Positions 26,467 to 41,140 of a stretch of 64,000 nucleotides of DNA are shown here, one piece after another. Source of the DNA: Cupriavidus taiwanensis LMG 19424. GTDB taxonomy: Bacteria; Pseudomonadota; Gammaproteobacteria; Burkholderiales; Burkholderiaceae. Position 1 is the first letter of the stretch, and each line of letters starts with the position of its first letter. Location of the stretch: assembly GCF_000069785.1 (NCBI RefSeq), contig NC_010529.1, positions 493,201-557,200 of the forward strand, in the 5' to 3' direction. The translations under genes and the position numbers were made by a program. The notes under the pieces are model-generated. The model was not told the DNA's origin, searched no databases, and worked only from the letters and a program-made list of their open reading frames with translations.

Positions 26467-29448
26467 ATGAACCAGATTTCCGAAACCGCGTACCCGTTAC
26501 TGCCAGCGGAGATTGCGGCAGACGAGTTGCGGGCAGTCTTCACGCCCAGCGCCGCCGAAATCCGCTTCGTGTACGGCCAGTTCCGGCAGGCGCCAACACG
26601 CGTGCTGATTCTGACGCAGCTCAAACTGCTCCAGCGTCTGGGATACATGCCGCCAATGTCAGACGTGCCGCCCGAAATCGTCGACCATATTTGCTCGGTG
26701 CTCAAGGTCCGATCGCCGCCCCGCGCAACGATCAAGCGCTATGACAGGTCGGGCAGCAAGTCTCGGCACCAGAAGGTACTGCGCGAATTTGTCGGCATCC
26801 GCGTTGTTGACGCGCTGACCCATGAATGGCTTGCTGTCGTGGCGGACATCGCCGCGCGCACGAAGGCAGAGTTGCCGGACATCGTCAACGTGCTGCTTGA
26901 GGAACTCATCAGGCAGCGCTACGAACTGCCGCCGCTGGCCACACTCTCGCGCATTGCTGCTTCCGCCCGCAGCCGGCTTCACGAGGCCATCTACCAGGCC
27001 TACTCGGAGGCGCTGGACGAGCCGCTCAGAGCCCGCCTCGACGCTCTCTTCATCAACCGGGCGGGACGCACGCCCTGGGACGAACTGAAGCGGGAACCAA
27101 AACGGCCAAGGCCGCGCGAGGTGGCAAGCTTCCTCAAGCACATCCAGGCCATAACCGAGTTGGCCGACGGCTTGCCGCCCCCGCCGGACATTCTTTCAGT
27201 CCCCAAGCGCATGCAGCTCGTCCTGGAAGCACGAGCCCTCGACATCCATGAGATGCGCGTGCTCAAGCCGGCGAAGCGCTACACGCTTGCCGTGCTGTTC
27301 ATCCTCGCGCAGCTGCAGAAGGCACTTGATGACGTCGCGGAAATCTTCATCAAGACGGTCCGCAACCTGGAAGGCACGGCGGATCTGCGCATGAAACAGT
27401 ATCGGCTCGCACACGCTGACGAACTCGAATCGCTTGTCAGTCAGTTTCGCGATGTGCTCCACATCCTGCAAGACGATGAGGCTCCAGCCGCCGAGCGCAT
27501 CGCGCGCATGAGGGCATCCCTCAATGACGATCCCAGCAGTGCCCTGAACCGATGCAACGAGCACATCGCATATACCGGCAATCACGCCATCCCGTTTTTG
27601 CTGGCCCCATACAGGAATCTGCGGTCGCTGCTGTTCCAATTCCTCGACATCCTGTCGCTGCGCTCTAGCTCGCAGGACGATACCCTGCTCGACGCGCTCG
27701 CTTGGATCCAGCCATACCGGGCGTCACGTCGCGAATACCTGCTGCTGGGCGACGCGGACCTCGCCGAGCTGCCGCTCGACTGGATCCCGGAAAAGTGGGA
27801 GAAATTTGTCTTCCCGGACGGGCGGTCCGCTCGACTGCTGCACCGGAAATATTTCGAGTTGTGCGTGTTCAGCCAGCTCAGACGTGAACTGAACTCCGGC
27901 GACGTTTATGTCGAGCACAGCGACCAGTATGACGATCCCCGTGAACACCAGATATCGTGGGAGGAGTTCCGCGAGGAACTGCCGCGCTATGCCGAATTCG
28001 TCGACTTCCCGGTCGATGGCCGGGCCTTCGTCCAGCAACTGAAGGACAAACTCAGCGCATTGGCAGACGAGGTCGACGCTACCTTTCCGGAGAACGACTA
28101 CGTCGAGATTGGCGACCAGGGTCTGATTCTCCACAAGCTCGAGAAGAAGCCCGACCCGCCAAACAAGATGTTGATCGACCAGGCCATCACGGCGTCGATG
28201 CGGCCGGTGAGCATCCTTGACATCCTGACCGAAACCGAACAGTGGCTCGATTTACACCGACTGTTTGGCCCATTATCCGGCTTCGAGGCAAAGATCGACG
28301 AGCCGCGCAAACGCTTCATCACAACGCTGTTCTGCTATGGGTGTAACCTCGGACCGGCACAGACCGCGCGCTCGGTAAAGAACCTCAGCCGCAAGCAGCT
28401 TGCCTGGCTGAATCTGCGCCACGTGACCGAGGAGCGCCTGGACAAGGCCATCGTCAGGGTCATCAACGCATACAACCAGTTTGCGCTGCCGAAGTTCTGG
28501 GGCTCCGGCAGCCGGGTTTCGGCCGACGGCACGAAATGGAATCTCTATGAGCAGAATCTGCTATCCGAATATCACATCCGGTACGGCGGCTATGGCGGTA
28601 TCGGCTACTACCACGTGTCGGACAAGTACATCGCGCTGTTCAGCCACTTCATCCCGTGCGGCGTGCATGAAGCCGTCTACATCCTCGACGGGCTGATCAA
28701 GAATACCTCCGATGTGCAGCCGGACACGGTTCACGGCGATACGCAGGCGCAGAGCGCGCCGGTCTTCGCACTCGCACACCTGCTCGGCATCAAGCTGATG
28801 CCCCGCATTCGCGACATCAAGGAGCTGCGCTTCTACAAGGCGGACCGGCGCCGTCGCTACAGGAACATCGAGCCACTGTTCCGCGGCAACGTCGACTGGG
28901 CCCTGATCGAAAGGCATTTTCCGGACATGCTGCGCGTTGCCATCTCGATCAAGGCCGGCCGTATGACGCCATCGACGATCCTGCGCCGCCTCGGCTCCGA
29001 GAGTGTCAAGAACAAGCTGTATTTCGCGTTCCGCGAGCTCGGCCGGGTGATCCGCACCCTGTTCCTGCTGCGCTATATCAACGACCCGGAAATGCGCCGG
29101 ACGATCCATGCCGCGACGAACAAGAGCGAGCAGTTCAACGATTTCGCGAAATGGCTGATGTCCGGCGGCGACGTCATCGCGGAAAACGTCCGGCACGAGC
29201 AGCGCAAAGTCATCAAGTACAACCAACTCGTCGCGAACATGGTCATCCTCTACAACGTGCAGTGGATGTCGCGCAAACTGAAGGAGCTGCAAGTGAAGGG
29301 CCATCCCGTCGACGCCGAGGTGCTCCAGGCGCTGTCGCCTTACCGGAAGGACCACATCAACCGGCTCGGGTCCTATTTGGTGGATCTCCAGCGGAAGGTG
29401 CCGCCGCTCGATACGTCGATCGATTTCGTTTTCGGATCGGCGGCGTAG
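26467..29448 (+). CDS. tnpA: Tn3-family transposase of Tn-1
   Basis: A 993-residue replicative transposase acting on the 44-bp inverted repeats. The N-terminal DNA-binding half is followed by the DDE-type core: D in RVSADGTKWNLYEQ, D in VHGDTQAQSAPVFALAHLLG and E in NKSEQFNDFAKWL. Conserved neighbours such as RIRDIKELRFYKADRRRRYR and FRELGRVIRTLFLLRYIND support the family. Length matches full Tn3-family transposases (about 960-1010), so the gene is probably functional. It reads towards the right end, leaving about 530 bp before the inverted repeat. Confidence 0.9.
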   Translation: MNQISETAYPLLPAEIAADELRAVFTPSAAEIRFVYGQFRQAPTRVLILTQLKLLQRLGYMPPMSDVPPEIVDHICSVLKVRSPPRATIKRYDRSGSKSRHQKVLREFVGIRVVDALTHEWLAVVADIAARTKAELPDIVNVLLEELIRQRYELPPLATLSRIAASARSRLHEAIYQAYSEALDEPLRARLDALFINRAGRTPWDELKREPKRPRPREVASFLKHIQAITELADGLPPPPDILSVPKRMQLVLEARALDIHEMRVLKPAKRYTLAVLFILAQLQKALDDVAEIFIKTVRNLEGTADLRMKQYRLAHADELESLVSQFRDVLHILQDDEAPAAERIARMRASLNDDPSSALNRCNEHIAYTGNHAIPFLLAPYRNLRSLLFQFLDILSLRSSSQDDTLLDALAWIQPYRASRREYLLLGDADLAELPLDWIPEKWEKFVFPDGRSARLLHRKYFELCVFSQLRRELNSGDVYVEHSDQYDDPREHQISWEEFREELPRYAEFVDFPVDGRAFVQQLKDKLSALADEVDATFPENDYVEIGDQGLILHKLEKKPDPPNKMLIDQAITASMRPVSILDILTETEQWLDLHRLFGPLSGFEAKIDEPRKRFITTLFCYGCNLGPAQTARSVKNLSRKQLAWLNLRHVTEERLDKAIVRVINAYNQFALPKFWGSGSRVSADGTKWNLYEQNLLSEYHIRYGGYGGIGYYHVSDKYIALFSHFIPCGVHEAVYILDGLIKNTSDVQPDTVHGDTQAQSAPVFALAHLLGIKLMPRIRDIKELRFYKADRRRRYRNIEPLFRGNVDWALIERHFPDMLRVAISIKAGRMTPSTILRRLGSESVKNKLYFAFRELGRVIRTLFLLRYINDPEMRRTIHAATNKSEQFNDFAKWLMSGGDVIAENVRHEQRKVIKYNQLVANMVILYNVQWMSRKLKELQVKGHPVDAEVLQALSPYRKDHINRLGSYLVDLQRKVPPLDTSIDFVFGSAA

Positions 29449-29598
29449 TGGGAGGTTGGCAAGAATGCCCGCGACTTCCGCGAGCGCGGCGCGCCATCGT
29501 CGTGCGAGACAGCGCCATCGACGCATGTCGAAGGCTTACCCGTCGTGACCCGCTCCTGCAAGCGGGCAACTGACGCAGACTCTTGGAAAACCACCGAC

Positions 29599-29905
29599 CT
29601 GAACACCGTGACGAATCGGCTCGACCTCTTCGAACACAGCCGCGACGTCATGCTACGCAATGACGTGCTGGCGGCGCTTGAGCAACGCGACCACCGGCGG
29701 ACGTGAGGCGCCGCTTCGGCTGACCTCGGAATATCCGATCGACGCGCTCGCGCCGACCATCGAGATACTGGTCGACATGCCCTCGCTCATGCTCGACATG
29801 CTGAGCCTGGAACGCGAAGGCCGGCAGCATGAACTCCTCGAACGACGAAAGACCTTCCGCGACCTGCACCCGGGGCTCTTCAGTGCCTACATCCGTATGC
29901 GATAG
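29599..29905 (+). pseudogene. Remnant of an unrecognised gene
   Basis: Two frames with coding character adjoin: RLDLFEHSRDVMLRNDVLAA (to a stop near 29705) and, in another frame, EYPIDALAPTIEILVDMPSL continuing to a stop at 29905. They look like one protein broken by an indel. I cannot name the family. It lies between tnpA and the right inverted repeat of Tn-1. Confidence 0.3.
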
Positions 29906-29982
29906 CGGCAGTCACGCCAAGTGTTGCCCACACAACCGTGGCTGGCTCGACGCAGAGACATTTTTTCTTTACGGATCAGATA

Positions 29983-30026
29983 GTTAAGCCAACTTTGGCG
30001 AAAATTTCACGAATCCCGGCCGACCC
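29983..30026. repeat. Right inverted repeat of Tn-1
   Basis: Complement begins GGGTCGGCCGGGATTCGTGA. The outer end faces right; the next bases are TCGTA, unlike the CAGGA that precedes the left end. Confidence 0.85.
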
Positions 30027-30177
30027 TCGTATACCATCACCATCCTCGTGGTCACTGAACCCCCACGGTCGTTCATTGCTGCCCGTCGGACCAAATCAAA
30101 CCACGTTTAGCCGTGTGGCATCCCCAGTCGGAAGCGGTCCCGGGCACCGACTTCCGGTCAATGCATGTGTGTCTGCG

Positions 30178-30360
30178 TCAACCACGACGCCTTGGACCGC
30201 TCTGACCTTTGGGCCGTGCTTTTGACTTTTTCTTTGACTTTGTCATCGGCCCATGACGCCAACGAAGAAAGGCGGCAAAGGCGCCGAATAGCAATAGCAG
30301 CCCGACCGTCAAGACACCGATGGTGACCGCTACCTCATTGGAAACGTGATTGTGGTTCAT
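30178..30360 (-). CDS. Small single-span membrane protein
   Basis: A 60-residue ORF with one strong hydrophobic segment (VAVTIGVLTVGLLLLFGAFA, about residues 10-32) and a very basic tail (KSKKKSKARPKG). GGGGAA lies a few bases upstream of the ATG. It is downstream of czcA on the same strand, beyond a hairpin. Function unknown; small membrane proteins of this kind occur beside metal efflux operons, but the link is inference. Confidence 0.4.
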   Translation of the reverse strand: MNHNHVSNEVAVTIGVLTVGLLLLFGAFAAFLRWRHGPMTKSKKKSKARPKGQSGPRRRG

Positions 30361-30563
30361 GGGACGCTATTCCCCTTGCGAAGCGGCAAAACGCACAGGT
30401 CGACCCTCAATCCAAGACGCTTCCGAGGGCCATTTCGCGAAGCAACTCGCCTTTTGATCCGTATAACGCTTTAAATCAAAAGGCGATCGGCGTCACCATT
30501 GCTCCGTGCCCGCCTCAGCGCACCCCGGTGAACCCGTGGTGGTGGAAGGTTGGGCGCGCGTGA

Positions 30564-30605
30564 CAGAATATTCTGAAGCCGGGCCCGGATGCCGGAACCC
30601 GGCTT
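30564..30605 (-). terminator. Hairpin downstream of czcA
   Basis: Just after the czcA stop codon, AAGCCGGG and CCCGGCTT (30576-30605) form an 8-bp stem, followed on the minus strand by the palindrome CAGAATATTCTG (30564-30575). No U-run follows, so terminator activity is uncertain. Confidence 0.4.
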
Positions 30606-30618
30606 AGTCACGGCCAGA

Positions 30619-35381
<4,763 letters not shown>

Positions 35382-35396
35382 GCTGCGGTAGTCCCT

Positions 35397-36653
35397 TTAG
35401 CGACCGAGGATGCGGTCAATGTTCGTGGCGGCCTCGTAGGTGCGGGCCAGTACGCCGAGATAACGGATGCGGGCCTGGAACAGGGTGCGTTGGGCGTCCA
35501 GTACGTCCAGGAAGTTGAACTTGCCGGCTTCGAATCCCTTGGTGGCCGCGTCGTACGCCTGCTGGGCCCCGGGCAACACGGTCGTCTTCAGCGCCTGGGC
35601 GGAAGCCCGTGACACCGACAGCTGGTTTGAAGCCTGTTGCAGGGCGTTGTTCAGGCGGATCTGGCTGGCAAGGTACTCGTCCTGCGCCTTGTCGGCGCGG
35701 CGGATGGCCTCGTAGAGATTGCCCTGGTTCCGGTCAAACAGCGGCAACGGGATGGCGACGCCAAGTACGGCCATGTTCCGGTTGGCTTCGTTGTCACGCT
35801 TGGCGCCGACACTGAGCGTCAGGTCCGGGTATTGGCGGCTGCGCTCGACCCCGACCAGTGCCTGTCGTCGGTCCAGTTCCAGCCGGTTTGCCAGCAGGGC
35901 CGGCGACCTTTCGAGTTCCGCGCGCAGCAAGTCCGGCGCCGGTCGCGTCGGCAGGGCATCGAGGTCACCGACCGCCTCCGTGAATTGCGGGCTGGCGTTC
36001 CCCCACAAGGTGGCAAGCGCCTGCCGTGCCGTCTGCAGTTCCGCGGTGGCCTCGGCGACTTCCAGTTCGGCGTTGGCCTGTTCGACACGCGCCTTGGTCT
36101 CATCGACTGGCGAGATCTTGCCCGCGGCCACACGCCGGGCAGCGGCCTGGGCACCCTTGGCGGCGATGTCCGCCGAGCCGGTCGCGAGCTTGACCCGCTC
36201 CTGCGCAATCAGGACACCGAAGAAGGCCGCGATGACCGATGCGCGCAGGTCGGCGCGGAGACTGCTCAACTGCGCCTGGGCGACGTCCCGCCCGCGTTCG
36301 GCGGCCGCAATTCGGGCCGAGCGCTTGCCGCCGAGTTCTAGCGGAATGTTGACCTGTCCGGTCGTGGTGCGCGTCGCCTTGCGCGTGTCTTCCATGACCG
36401 CGGCGATTTCCGGGTTGGGAATCACCCGCGACTGCATGATCGCGCCTTCGTTTGCGTCGACCTCCTTGGCCGCCGCGGACAGTGAGAAGTTGCCAGCTGC
36501 CGCCAGGGCGAGGGCGGTCTCGAGCGTCAGCGGCCCAGCGTCATCGCGCTGCGCTGCAACGGCACCGGTGGTGGCAGGCAGGGCCTGGCCGAGGGTAAGA
36601 GTAGGGCTGAGCGCGCATGCCGCCAGCCCGAGCTGCAGGAAAAGTCTTCGCAT
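35397..36653 (-). CDS. czcC: CzcC-type outer-membrane efflux channel
   Basis: A 418-residue TolC-like outer-membrane factor with a signal peptide (MRRLFLQLGLAACALSPTLT). Two OEP domains are visible as long helices (PNPEIAAVMEDTRKATRTTT in the first; RSRQYPDLTLSVGAKRDNEA in the second). It is the first gene of the czcCBA operon. Together the three proteins span both membranes and export divalent cations from the periplasm or cytoplasm. Confidence 0.88.
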   Translation of the reverse strand: MRRLFLQLGLAACALSPTLTLGQALPATTGAVAAQRDDAGPLTLETALALAAAGNFSLSAAAKEVDANEGAIMQSRVIPNPEIAAVMEDTRKATRTTTGQVNIPLELGGKRSARIAAAERGRDVAQAQLSSLRADLRASVIAAFFGVLIAQERVKLATGSADIAAKGAQAAARRVAAGKISPVDETKARVEQANAELEVAEATAELQTARQALATLWGNASPQFTEAVGDLDALPTRPAPDLLRAELERSPALLANRLELDRRQALVGVERSRQYPDLTLSVGAKRDNEANRNMAVLGVAIPLPLFDRNQGNLYEAIRRADKAQDEYLASQIRLNNALQQASNQLSVSRASAQALKTTVLPGAQQAYDAATKGFEAGKFNFLDVLDAQRTLFQARIRYLGVLARTYEAATNIDRILGR

Positions 36654-36725
36654 CGAATTGCACCACGGAAAGTACCAGGGGAATTCGGCGAGACGAGGAT
36701 CGTCAGGAAGAGATCGTCTCGCCGG

Positions 36726-37082
36726 TCAGGCGAGACGGGGCCATTGGGGGCGGTCCGGCGCCCTGGCGTTGTGCGAGGTGAAATGCGCCTGCACGACGAC
36801 TGGCGCCATTTCGACACGCTGCAGGGATTCCAGGCCAGGATTGGCGGCCCAGGCGAACGGCACGGATGCCATGTGGCAGACGCCACAGTCACTATGTATA
36901 CCCGTTTTGTTCTGCTTTTCGACCTGTTCAAGGTCCGACTGGCCCTGGTGCTGATGCTCGTGGTGCCCGAAGTGCCAGATGCCCGGCACCGTTGCCTCAT
37001 GCTGGCAATACGCTGCCGCACCGGCCCAGGCAAACTGGAACGGCAAGACAAGCATGAGGAAGATCAGGAACAACCGGCGCAT
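36726..37082 (-). CDS. czcI: CzcI-like periplasmic protein
   Basis: A 118-residue protein with a signal peptide (MRRLFLIFLMLVLPFQFAWA) and a metal-binding-like central region: CQHEATVPGIWHFGHHEHQH and HSDCGVCHMASVPFAW. It is located 72 bp upstream of czcC in the same direction, the place of CzcI in Cupriavidus czc clusters, where it is thought to influence czc expression. The His/Cys content and synteny support the call. Confidence 0.8.
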   Translation of the reverse strand: MRRLFLIFLMLVLPFQFAWAGAAAYCQHEATVPGIWHFGHHEHQHQGQSDLEQVEKQNKTGIHSDCGVCHMASVPFAWAANPGLESLQRVEMAPVVVQAHFTSHNARAPDRPQWPRLA

Positions 37083-37520
37083 CGGGGGAGCGGGCTTGGA
37101 GACGACGCAAGTTTACCCGAAAACCGCCCCGTCGCTTGTGACGACTTCATTACGTGTGTGTCAGAAAATGACGGCGCACGCCGCTCTGCAGGAGGCAGCC
37201 TGCCCTGCGCTCCGCCCCTTGGCAACTGGATCGCCCGTAAGCAAGAATGGGAAAACTTACCGGTGCTGGTCTAGTCGGGGCCGCCGATTCTGTCCACGAA
37301 TGGCCTACCGCAGCGCCCACAAGGTAGGTGCGGTTCTTGCGTCCTGTTGAAAGGGAATCTGCTTTTCGATGGATCATTATCGCTAGTGGCAACCCGGCCA
37401 AGATCCGACCTCGGAATACCCTCGCCCTGCGAGTGGCTCGCGCAAAGACGGCAGGTGATTATGCAGTATGCCGGGTCCGTGATTTTGAAAACAACCGGTG
37501 AACGCGCAGAGGAGTGCAGG

Positions 37521-38513
37521 ATGGGCACGGGGCACAATCATAGTCACGCGACGCGCAACGAGCGCGCCTTAAAGGTGGCGCTCGGTCTGACGTCGGCGTT
37601 TCTATTGACGGAACTCATCGGGGGCGTACTGACCCAGAGCCTGGCACTCATTTCAGACGCTGCCCACATGTTCACTGATGCAGCGGCGCTCGCAATCGGG
37701 CTGGCTGCGATTCAGATCGCCAAGCGTCCGGCGGATGCGCGAAGGACCTTTGGATACTATCGCTTCGAAATTCTGGCTGCAGCATTTAACGCCGTCATGC
37801 TGCTTGGCGTAGCACTGTACATTTTGTATGAAGCGTATCGCCGCCTGAGCGATCCTCCGGAAGTGCAATCTTTGGGGATGCTTGCGATTGCCACGGTAGG
37901 TCTCGTGATCAATCTAATCAGTATGCGCATGCTTTCTGCCGGAAAGGAGCAGAGTCTGAATATCAAGGGCGCCTACCTTGAGGTTTGGAGCGACTTGCTT
38001 GGTTCCCTCGGCGTCATTGCCGGCGCTCTGATTATTTGGCTGACCGGATGGGGATGGGTCGATTCGGCGGTCGCAGTGCTCATCGGACTCTGGGTGCTGC
38101 CAAGGACCTGGGTGCTCTTGAAATCGAGTCTCAACATTCTATTGGAAGGGGTTCCGGAAGATATCGAACTCGATGAAGTAAAACAAGTGCTGCTTTCAGT
38201 TCAAGGGGTGCACAGCCTTCACGATCTGCATATCTGGGCGCTATCGAGCGGGAAAATCAGTCTAACCGTCCACCTGGTGATTCCACCCGAAACTGATGTG
38301 GAACGCAAGATTCTACCTACCGTACGCGAGCTCCTTGCCGAGCGATTCGACATCACCCATATCGCGATCCAATGCGAGCCGACACCCTGTCCTCAGGCGG
38401 AAGCCTCGTTCCATTTGGTGGCCGCATCGGACGAGCACGCTGATGCCTCAATCAACAGTAATCACAGTGACCTTGGGCGCCCGCGGGCGGGACAAGCGCA
38501 TCGAGAACTTTAG
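37521..38513 (+). CDS. czcD: CzcD-type cation diffusion facilitator
   Basis: A 330-residue Zn/Co/Cd-proton antiporter of the inner membrane. The ATG at 37521 follows AGGAG; the frame is open further upstream but the sequence there is unlike the family. The N-terminus is His-containing (GHNHSHATRN). Six transmembrane helices follow with the metal-site residues in ALISDAAHMFTDAAALA (helix 2) and YLEVWSDLLGSLGV (helix 5). The cytoplasmic C-terminal domain includes SLHDLHIWALSSGKISLTVH. It is divergent from the czcICBA genes; in Cupriavidus CzcD also moderates czc induction. Confidence 0.9.
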   Translation: MGTGHNHSHATRNERALKVALGLTSAFLLTELIGGVLTQSLALISDAAHMFTDAAALAIGLAAIQIAKRPADARRTFGYYRFEILAAAFNAVMLLGVALYILYEAYRRLSDPPEVQSLGMLAIATVGLVINLISMRMLSAGKEQSLNIKGAYLEVWSDLLGSLGVIAGALIIWLTGWGWVDSAVAVLIGLWVLPRTWVLLKSSLNILLEGVPEDIELDEVKQVLLSVQGVHSLHDLHIWALSSGKISLTVHLVIPPETDVERKILPTVRELLAERFDITHIAIQCEPTPCPQAEASFHLVAASDEHADASINSNHSDLGRPRAGQAHREL

Positions 38514-38736
38514 CGCCATGGCGGATGCCGTGATCGCGACTTGCGTCCTATGCGACACTCGGTGCTTATTTGGTTTTTGCAAATCTTCAGTAATCGCTTC
38601 CATCACCCGCGCAGGCTCGCCCGCCGACGCAAACAGCGGCGCGCTTGCATTTGGGAGAGTGGGCGTCCGCTCTGGCCGGTGCGAAGCCCTGCGAGGCTTT
38701 CCCGTTCAGTCGTCGCGCCGAGCAGTCCTGCCAAGT

Positions 38737-39936
38737 TCAAACCACTTTGGCGACGGACTGCTCCACTTGCTGAATTGCCATGAGAACGACGATGGCTCCT
38801 ACACCGAGTGCCGACGACAGCCAAAGTGCCTTGGCGTCGAACGCATCAAGGCAAATGCCGAACAGCCATGGCGCCAATGCCTGGGCGACGCGCGCGGGGA
38901 CCATCAATACACCTTGGCGGTGCCCGTAGCCGCTGGGTCCGAAGATGACCAAAGGCAGTGTTCCTTTAGCGATGGTCAGGATACCGTTGCCAGCGCCATG
39001 CAATACGCCGAACAATGCGGCCGCGGGTGCGCCTACGAGTCCAAAGGCCAACGCACCGATAGGGTGTAATGCTGCCGCTATGCGCGCGGAGAGCAAGGGA
39101 TGGATCTTTCTCAGAAGCCCGAACTCAAGGATTCTTGCCCCGACCTGCGCAGGACCGATCAAGGCACCGACCATCACGGCCGTTGCCACAGTCGCGCCCC
39201 CGGCCTGCAGGAGGCGTGGCAAGTGTGCAGCCATCGCGGTGCTGATGAACCAGGTCGCCGCGAACACGAAAGCCAACGCATACGAAGCGAACCGCTGCTT
39301 GTCGCGCTCTGCCACGCTTGAAGGATCGCGCTTCGCCGGCACAACCTTATCTTGCTTCGCATCTTCGGAGACAAGTCTCTGCGGCGTGCTGGCATTCAGC
39401 AACAAGCCGAGTGTCAGGTGTAATCCCGCCCACGCAAGACATGCCCCGCGCCATCCGATGTGGGCTTCCATGAAGGTCGACAAGGGCCAACCGACCGTAC
39501 TGGCAAGGCCTGCAATCAGCGTAATACCGGTGATGGCGCCCCGAGAGCGGTTGCCGTATAGGACCACAAGCGTGGCGAATGCGGCTTCATATAGCCCTGC
39601 GCCCATCCCCACACCCAGGACCAGCCAGGCAACAAAAAGGCCCATTGCGCCCTGTGCGAAGCCGAGCCCAGTCAGGCCGAGCGCAAACACAATGCTGGTG
39701 GCAACCAGCACAGAGCGGCCGCCCGACCGATCGATCATTCTGCCTGCATACGATCCAATTACTGCCGACACGATAAGCGCGGCGCCAAATGCTGCAAACA
39801 CCGTCGAGGTGGAGACGCCGAGATCCGTCGCCATTGGCGTCGCCAGCATGGCCGGCAGGTAGTAGGTGGATCCCCACGCGAGTGTCTGGGCGATTCCCAG
39901 CCTCGCAATCACGCCGGTGCTCGGCTCCATAGCCAT
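38737..39936 (-). CDS. arsP: MFS transporter at the end of the ars operon
   Basis: A 399-residue major facilitator with about 12 hydrophobic helices and the motif-A-like loop GRMIDRSGGRSVL between helices 2 and 3. It starts 12 bp after arsH in the same direction, matching the last gene (arsP, MFS permease) of the arsMRIC2BC1HP operon known from Cupriavidus metallidurans. The name arsP is also used for an unrelated organoarsenical permease, so the symbol refers only to the Cupriavidus usage. An arsenic-species exporter is likely by context. Confidence 0.75.
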   Translation of the reverse strand: MAMEPSTGVIARLGIAQTLAWGSTYYLPAMLATPMATDLGVSTSTVFAAFGAALIVSAVIGSYAGRMIDRSGGRSVLVATSIVFALGLTGLGFAQGAMGLFVAWLVLGVGMGAGLYEAAFATLVVLYGNRSRGAITGITLIAGLASTVGWPLSTFMEAHIGWRGACLAWAGLHLTLGLLLNASTPQRLVSEDAKQDKVVPAKRDPSSVAERDKQRFASYALAFVFAATWFISTAMAAHLPRLLQAGGATVATAVMVGALIGPAQVGARILEFGLLRKIHPLLSARIAAALHPIGALAFGLVGAPAAALFGVLHGAGNGILTIAKGTLPLVIFGPSGYGHRQGVLMVPARVAQALAPWLFGICLDAFDAKALWLSSALGVGAIVVLMAIQQVEQSVAKVV

Positions 39937-39947
39937 TCCTTGGCTTG

Positions 39948-40712
39948 TTACTCGACTTCGCCGCTGTCGGTATCGCTGACCTGAGCCTCCTGCTCCTGAC
40001 TCATCGCGGCCGCAACGAGCGTCGTGGCAGTCGCCGGCGCCGCCTCCTTGCGCTCGCTGTAGCGGTCTGTCAGGTAGTCGCTGCGATCGCGCACGAGCAG
40101 CGTGAACTTGTATAGCTCCTCCATGACGTCGACCACGCGGTCATAGTAGGAGGATGACCTCATGCGGCCGTTCGCGTCGAACTCCTGGTACGCCTTGGCG
40201 ACCGACGACTGGTTGGGGATCGTCACCATGCGCATCCAGCGCCCCAGCACGCGCAGAGCATTGACGGCATTGAAAGATTGCGAGCCACCGCAAACCTGCA
40301 TCACAGCAAGCGTGCGTCCCTGGGTCGGGCGAATCCCGCCCATCTCCAGTGGCAGCCAGTCGATCTGGTTCTTGAAGATCGCGGTCAGCGTGCCATGCCG
40401 CTCGGGACTGCACCACACCTGGCCTTCGGACCACTCCGAGAGCTTGCGCAGTTCGGCCACCTTGGGATGGTCGGCAGGGACGCTGTCGCAGATCGGCAGG
40501 CCATGCGGGTCAAACACGCGAGTCTGCGCACCGAAGTGCTGCAGGATCCGTTCGGCTTCCTTAACGAGCAGGCGACTGTACGAGGTCTCGCGCAGTGAGC
40601 CGTAGAGCAACAGGATGCGCGGTGGGTGGGCATTGACGTGTGCCGGCTCCAGTTTGTGCAGGTCCGGGGTGTCGAGCACAGCCGGGAGGATGTTGGGCAG
40701 ATCACTTGTCAT
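39948..40712 (-). CDS. arsH: ArsH flavoprotein
   Basis: A 254-residue NADPH-dependent FMN reductase. The start at 40712 overlaps the arsC1 stop (ATGA). The flavodoxin-like fold has the FMN phosphate loop [13 protein letters not shown] near residue 35, and a family block [17 protein letters not shown] follows. ArsH oxidises trivalent organoarsenicals to the pentavalent form, which suits the presence of arsI in this operon. Length and motifs match the family. Confidence 0.9.
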   Translation of the reverse strand: MTSDLPNILPAVLDTPDLHKLEPAHVNAHPPRILLLYGSLRETSYSRLLVKEAERILQHFGAQTRVFDPHGLPICDSVPADHPKVAELRKLSEWSEGQVWCSPERHGTLTAIFKNQIDWLPLEMGGIRPTQGRTLAVMQVCGGSQSFNAVNALRVLGRWMRMVTIPNQSSVAKAYQEFDANGRMRSSSYYDRVVDVMEELYKFTLLVRDRSDYLTDRYSERKEAAPATATTLVAAAMSQEQEAQVSDTDSGEVE

Positions 40713-41131
40713 GGCACCCTCCGTCCTTGCTCGTCGATCACGACCTCGCCATCTTCCTTGGTGAATGCGGCTTGTTGTGGCGAGGGCAGGATGTCGAGTA
40801 CGACTTCCGAGGGCCGGCACAGCCGCACGCCCAGCTCGGTGATAACAAAGGGCCGGTTGATCAGGATCGGCTGGGCAAGCATCGCATCGAGCAACTGGTC
40901 ATCCGTCAGCGCCGGATCGGACAGGCCCAGTTCGGCGTAGGGCGTGCCTTTCTCGCGGATGGCCTGGCGCACCGTGAGGCCGGCAAGCCGGATCATCTGC
41001 TGCAGCGTCTGCCGGTCCGGCGGCGTATTCAGATATTCGATGACATTCGGCTCGACGCCCGCATTGCGAATCATGGCCAGCGCATTGCGTGACGTACCGC
41101 ACGCAGGGTTGTGATAGATCGTTACCGACAT
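40709..41131 (-). CDS. arsC: Arsenate reductase, glutaredoxin-dependent type
   Basis: A 140-residue ArsC of the E. coli plasmid R773 type. The catalytic cysteine is in [13 protein letters not shown], with the supporting arginines in [15 protein letters not shown] (Arg before the ELG block region in related proteins) and NRPF. It reduces arsenate to arsenite with glutathione and glutaredoxin. It lies 9 bp after the Acr3 gene and overlaps arsH. In the Cupriavidus nomenclature it is arsC1. Confidence 0.9.
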   Translation of the reverse strand: MSVTIYHNPACGTSRNALAMIRNAGVEPNVIEYLNTPPDRQTLQQMIRLAGLTVRQAIREKGTPYAELGLSDPALTDDQLLDAMLAQPILINRPFVITELGVRLCRPSEVVLDILPSPQQAAFTKEDGEVVIDEQGRRVP

Positions 41132-41140
41132 GCCAACTCC

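Larger units (their letters stand above)
17185..30026. mobile_element. 12.8-kb Tn3-family transposon (Tn-1) with porin/ABC/MgtC cargo
   Basis: Bounded by 44-bp inverted repeats (17185-17228 and 29983-30026) that differ at 4 positions and begin GGGTCGGCCGG. Contents in order: mgtC, ABC ATPase, ABC permease, porin (all leftward), TnpS-like recombinase (leftward), TnpT-like KfrA protein, a small conserved ORF and TnpA (rightward). The flanking five bases are CAGGA and TCGTA, so no target duplication is present and the flanks have been rearranged since insertion. The left end lies in KfrA-like copy A. Confidence 0.8.

Noticed and set aside
17180..30031. 5-bp target duplication for Tn-1
   Set aside because: CAGGA and TCGTA do not match, directly or with small shifts.
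36660..36690. Another copy of the miniature element end (CACGGAAAGTAC)
   Set aside because: Only about 12 bases match and no partner repeat is nearby.
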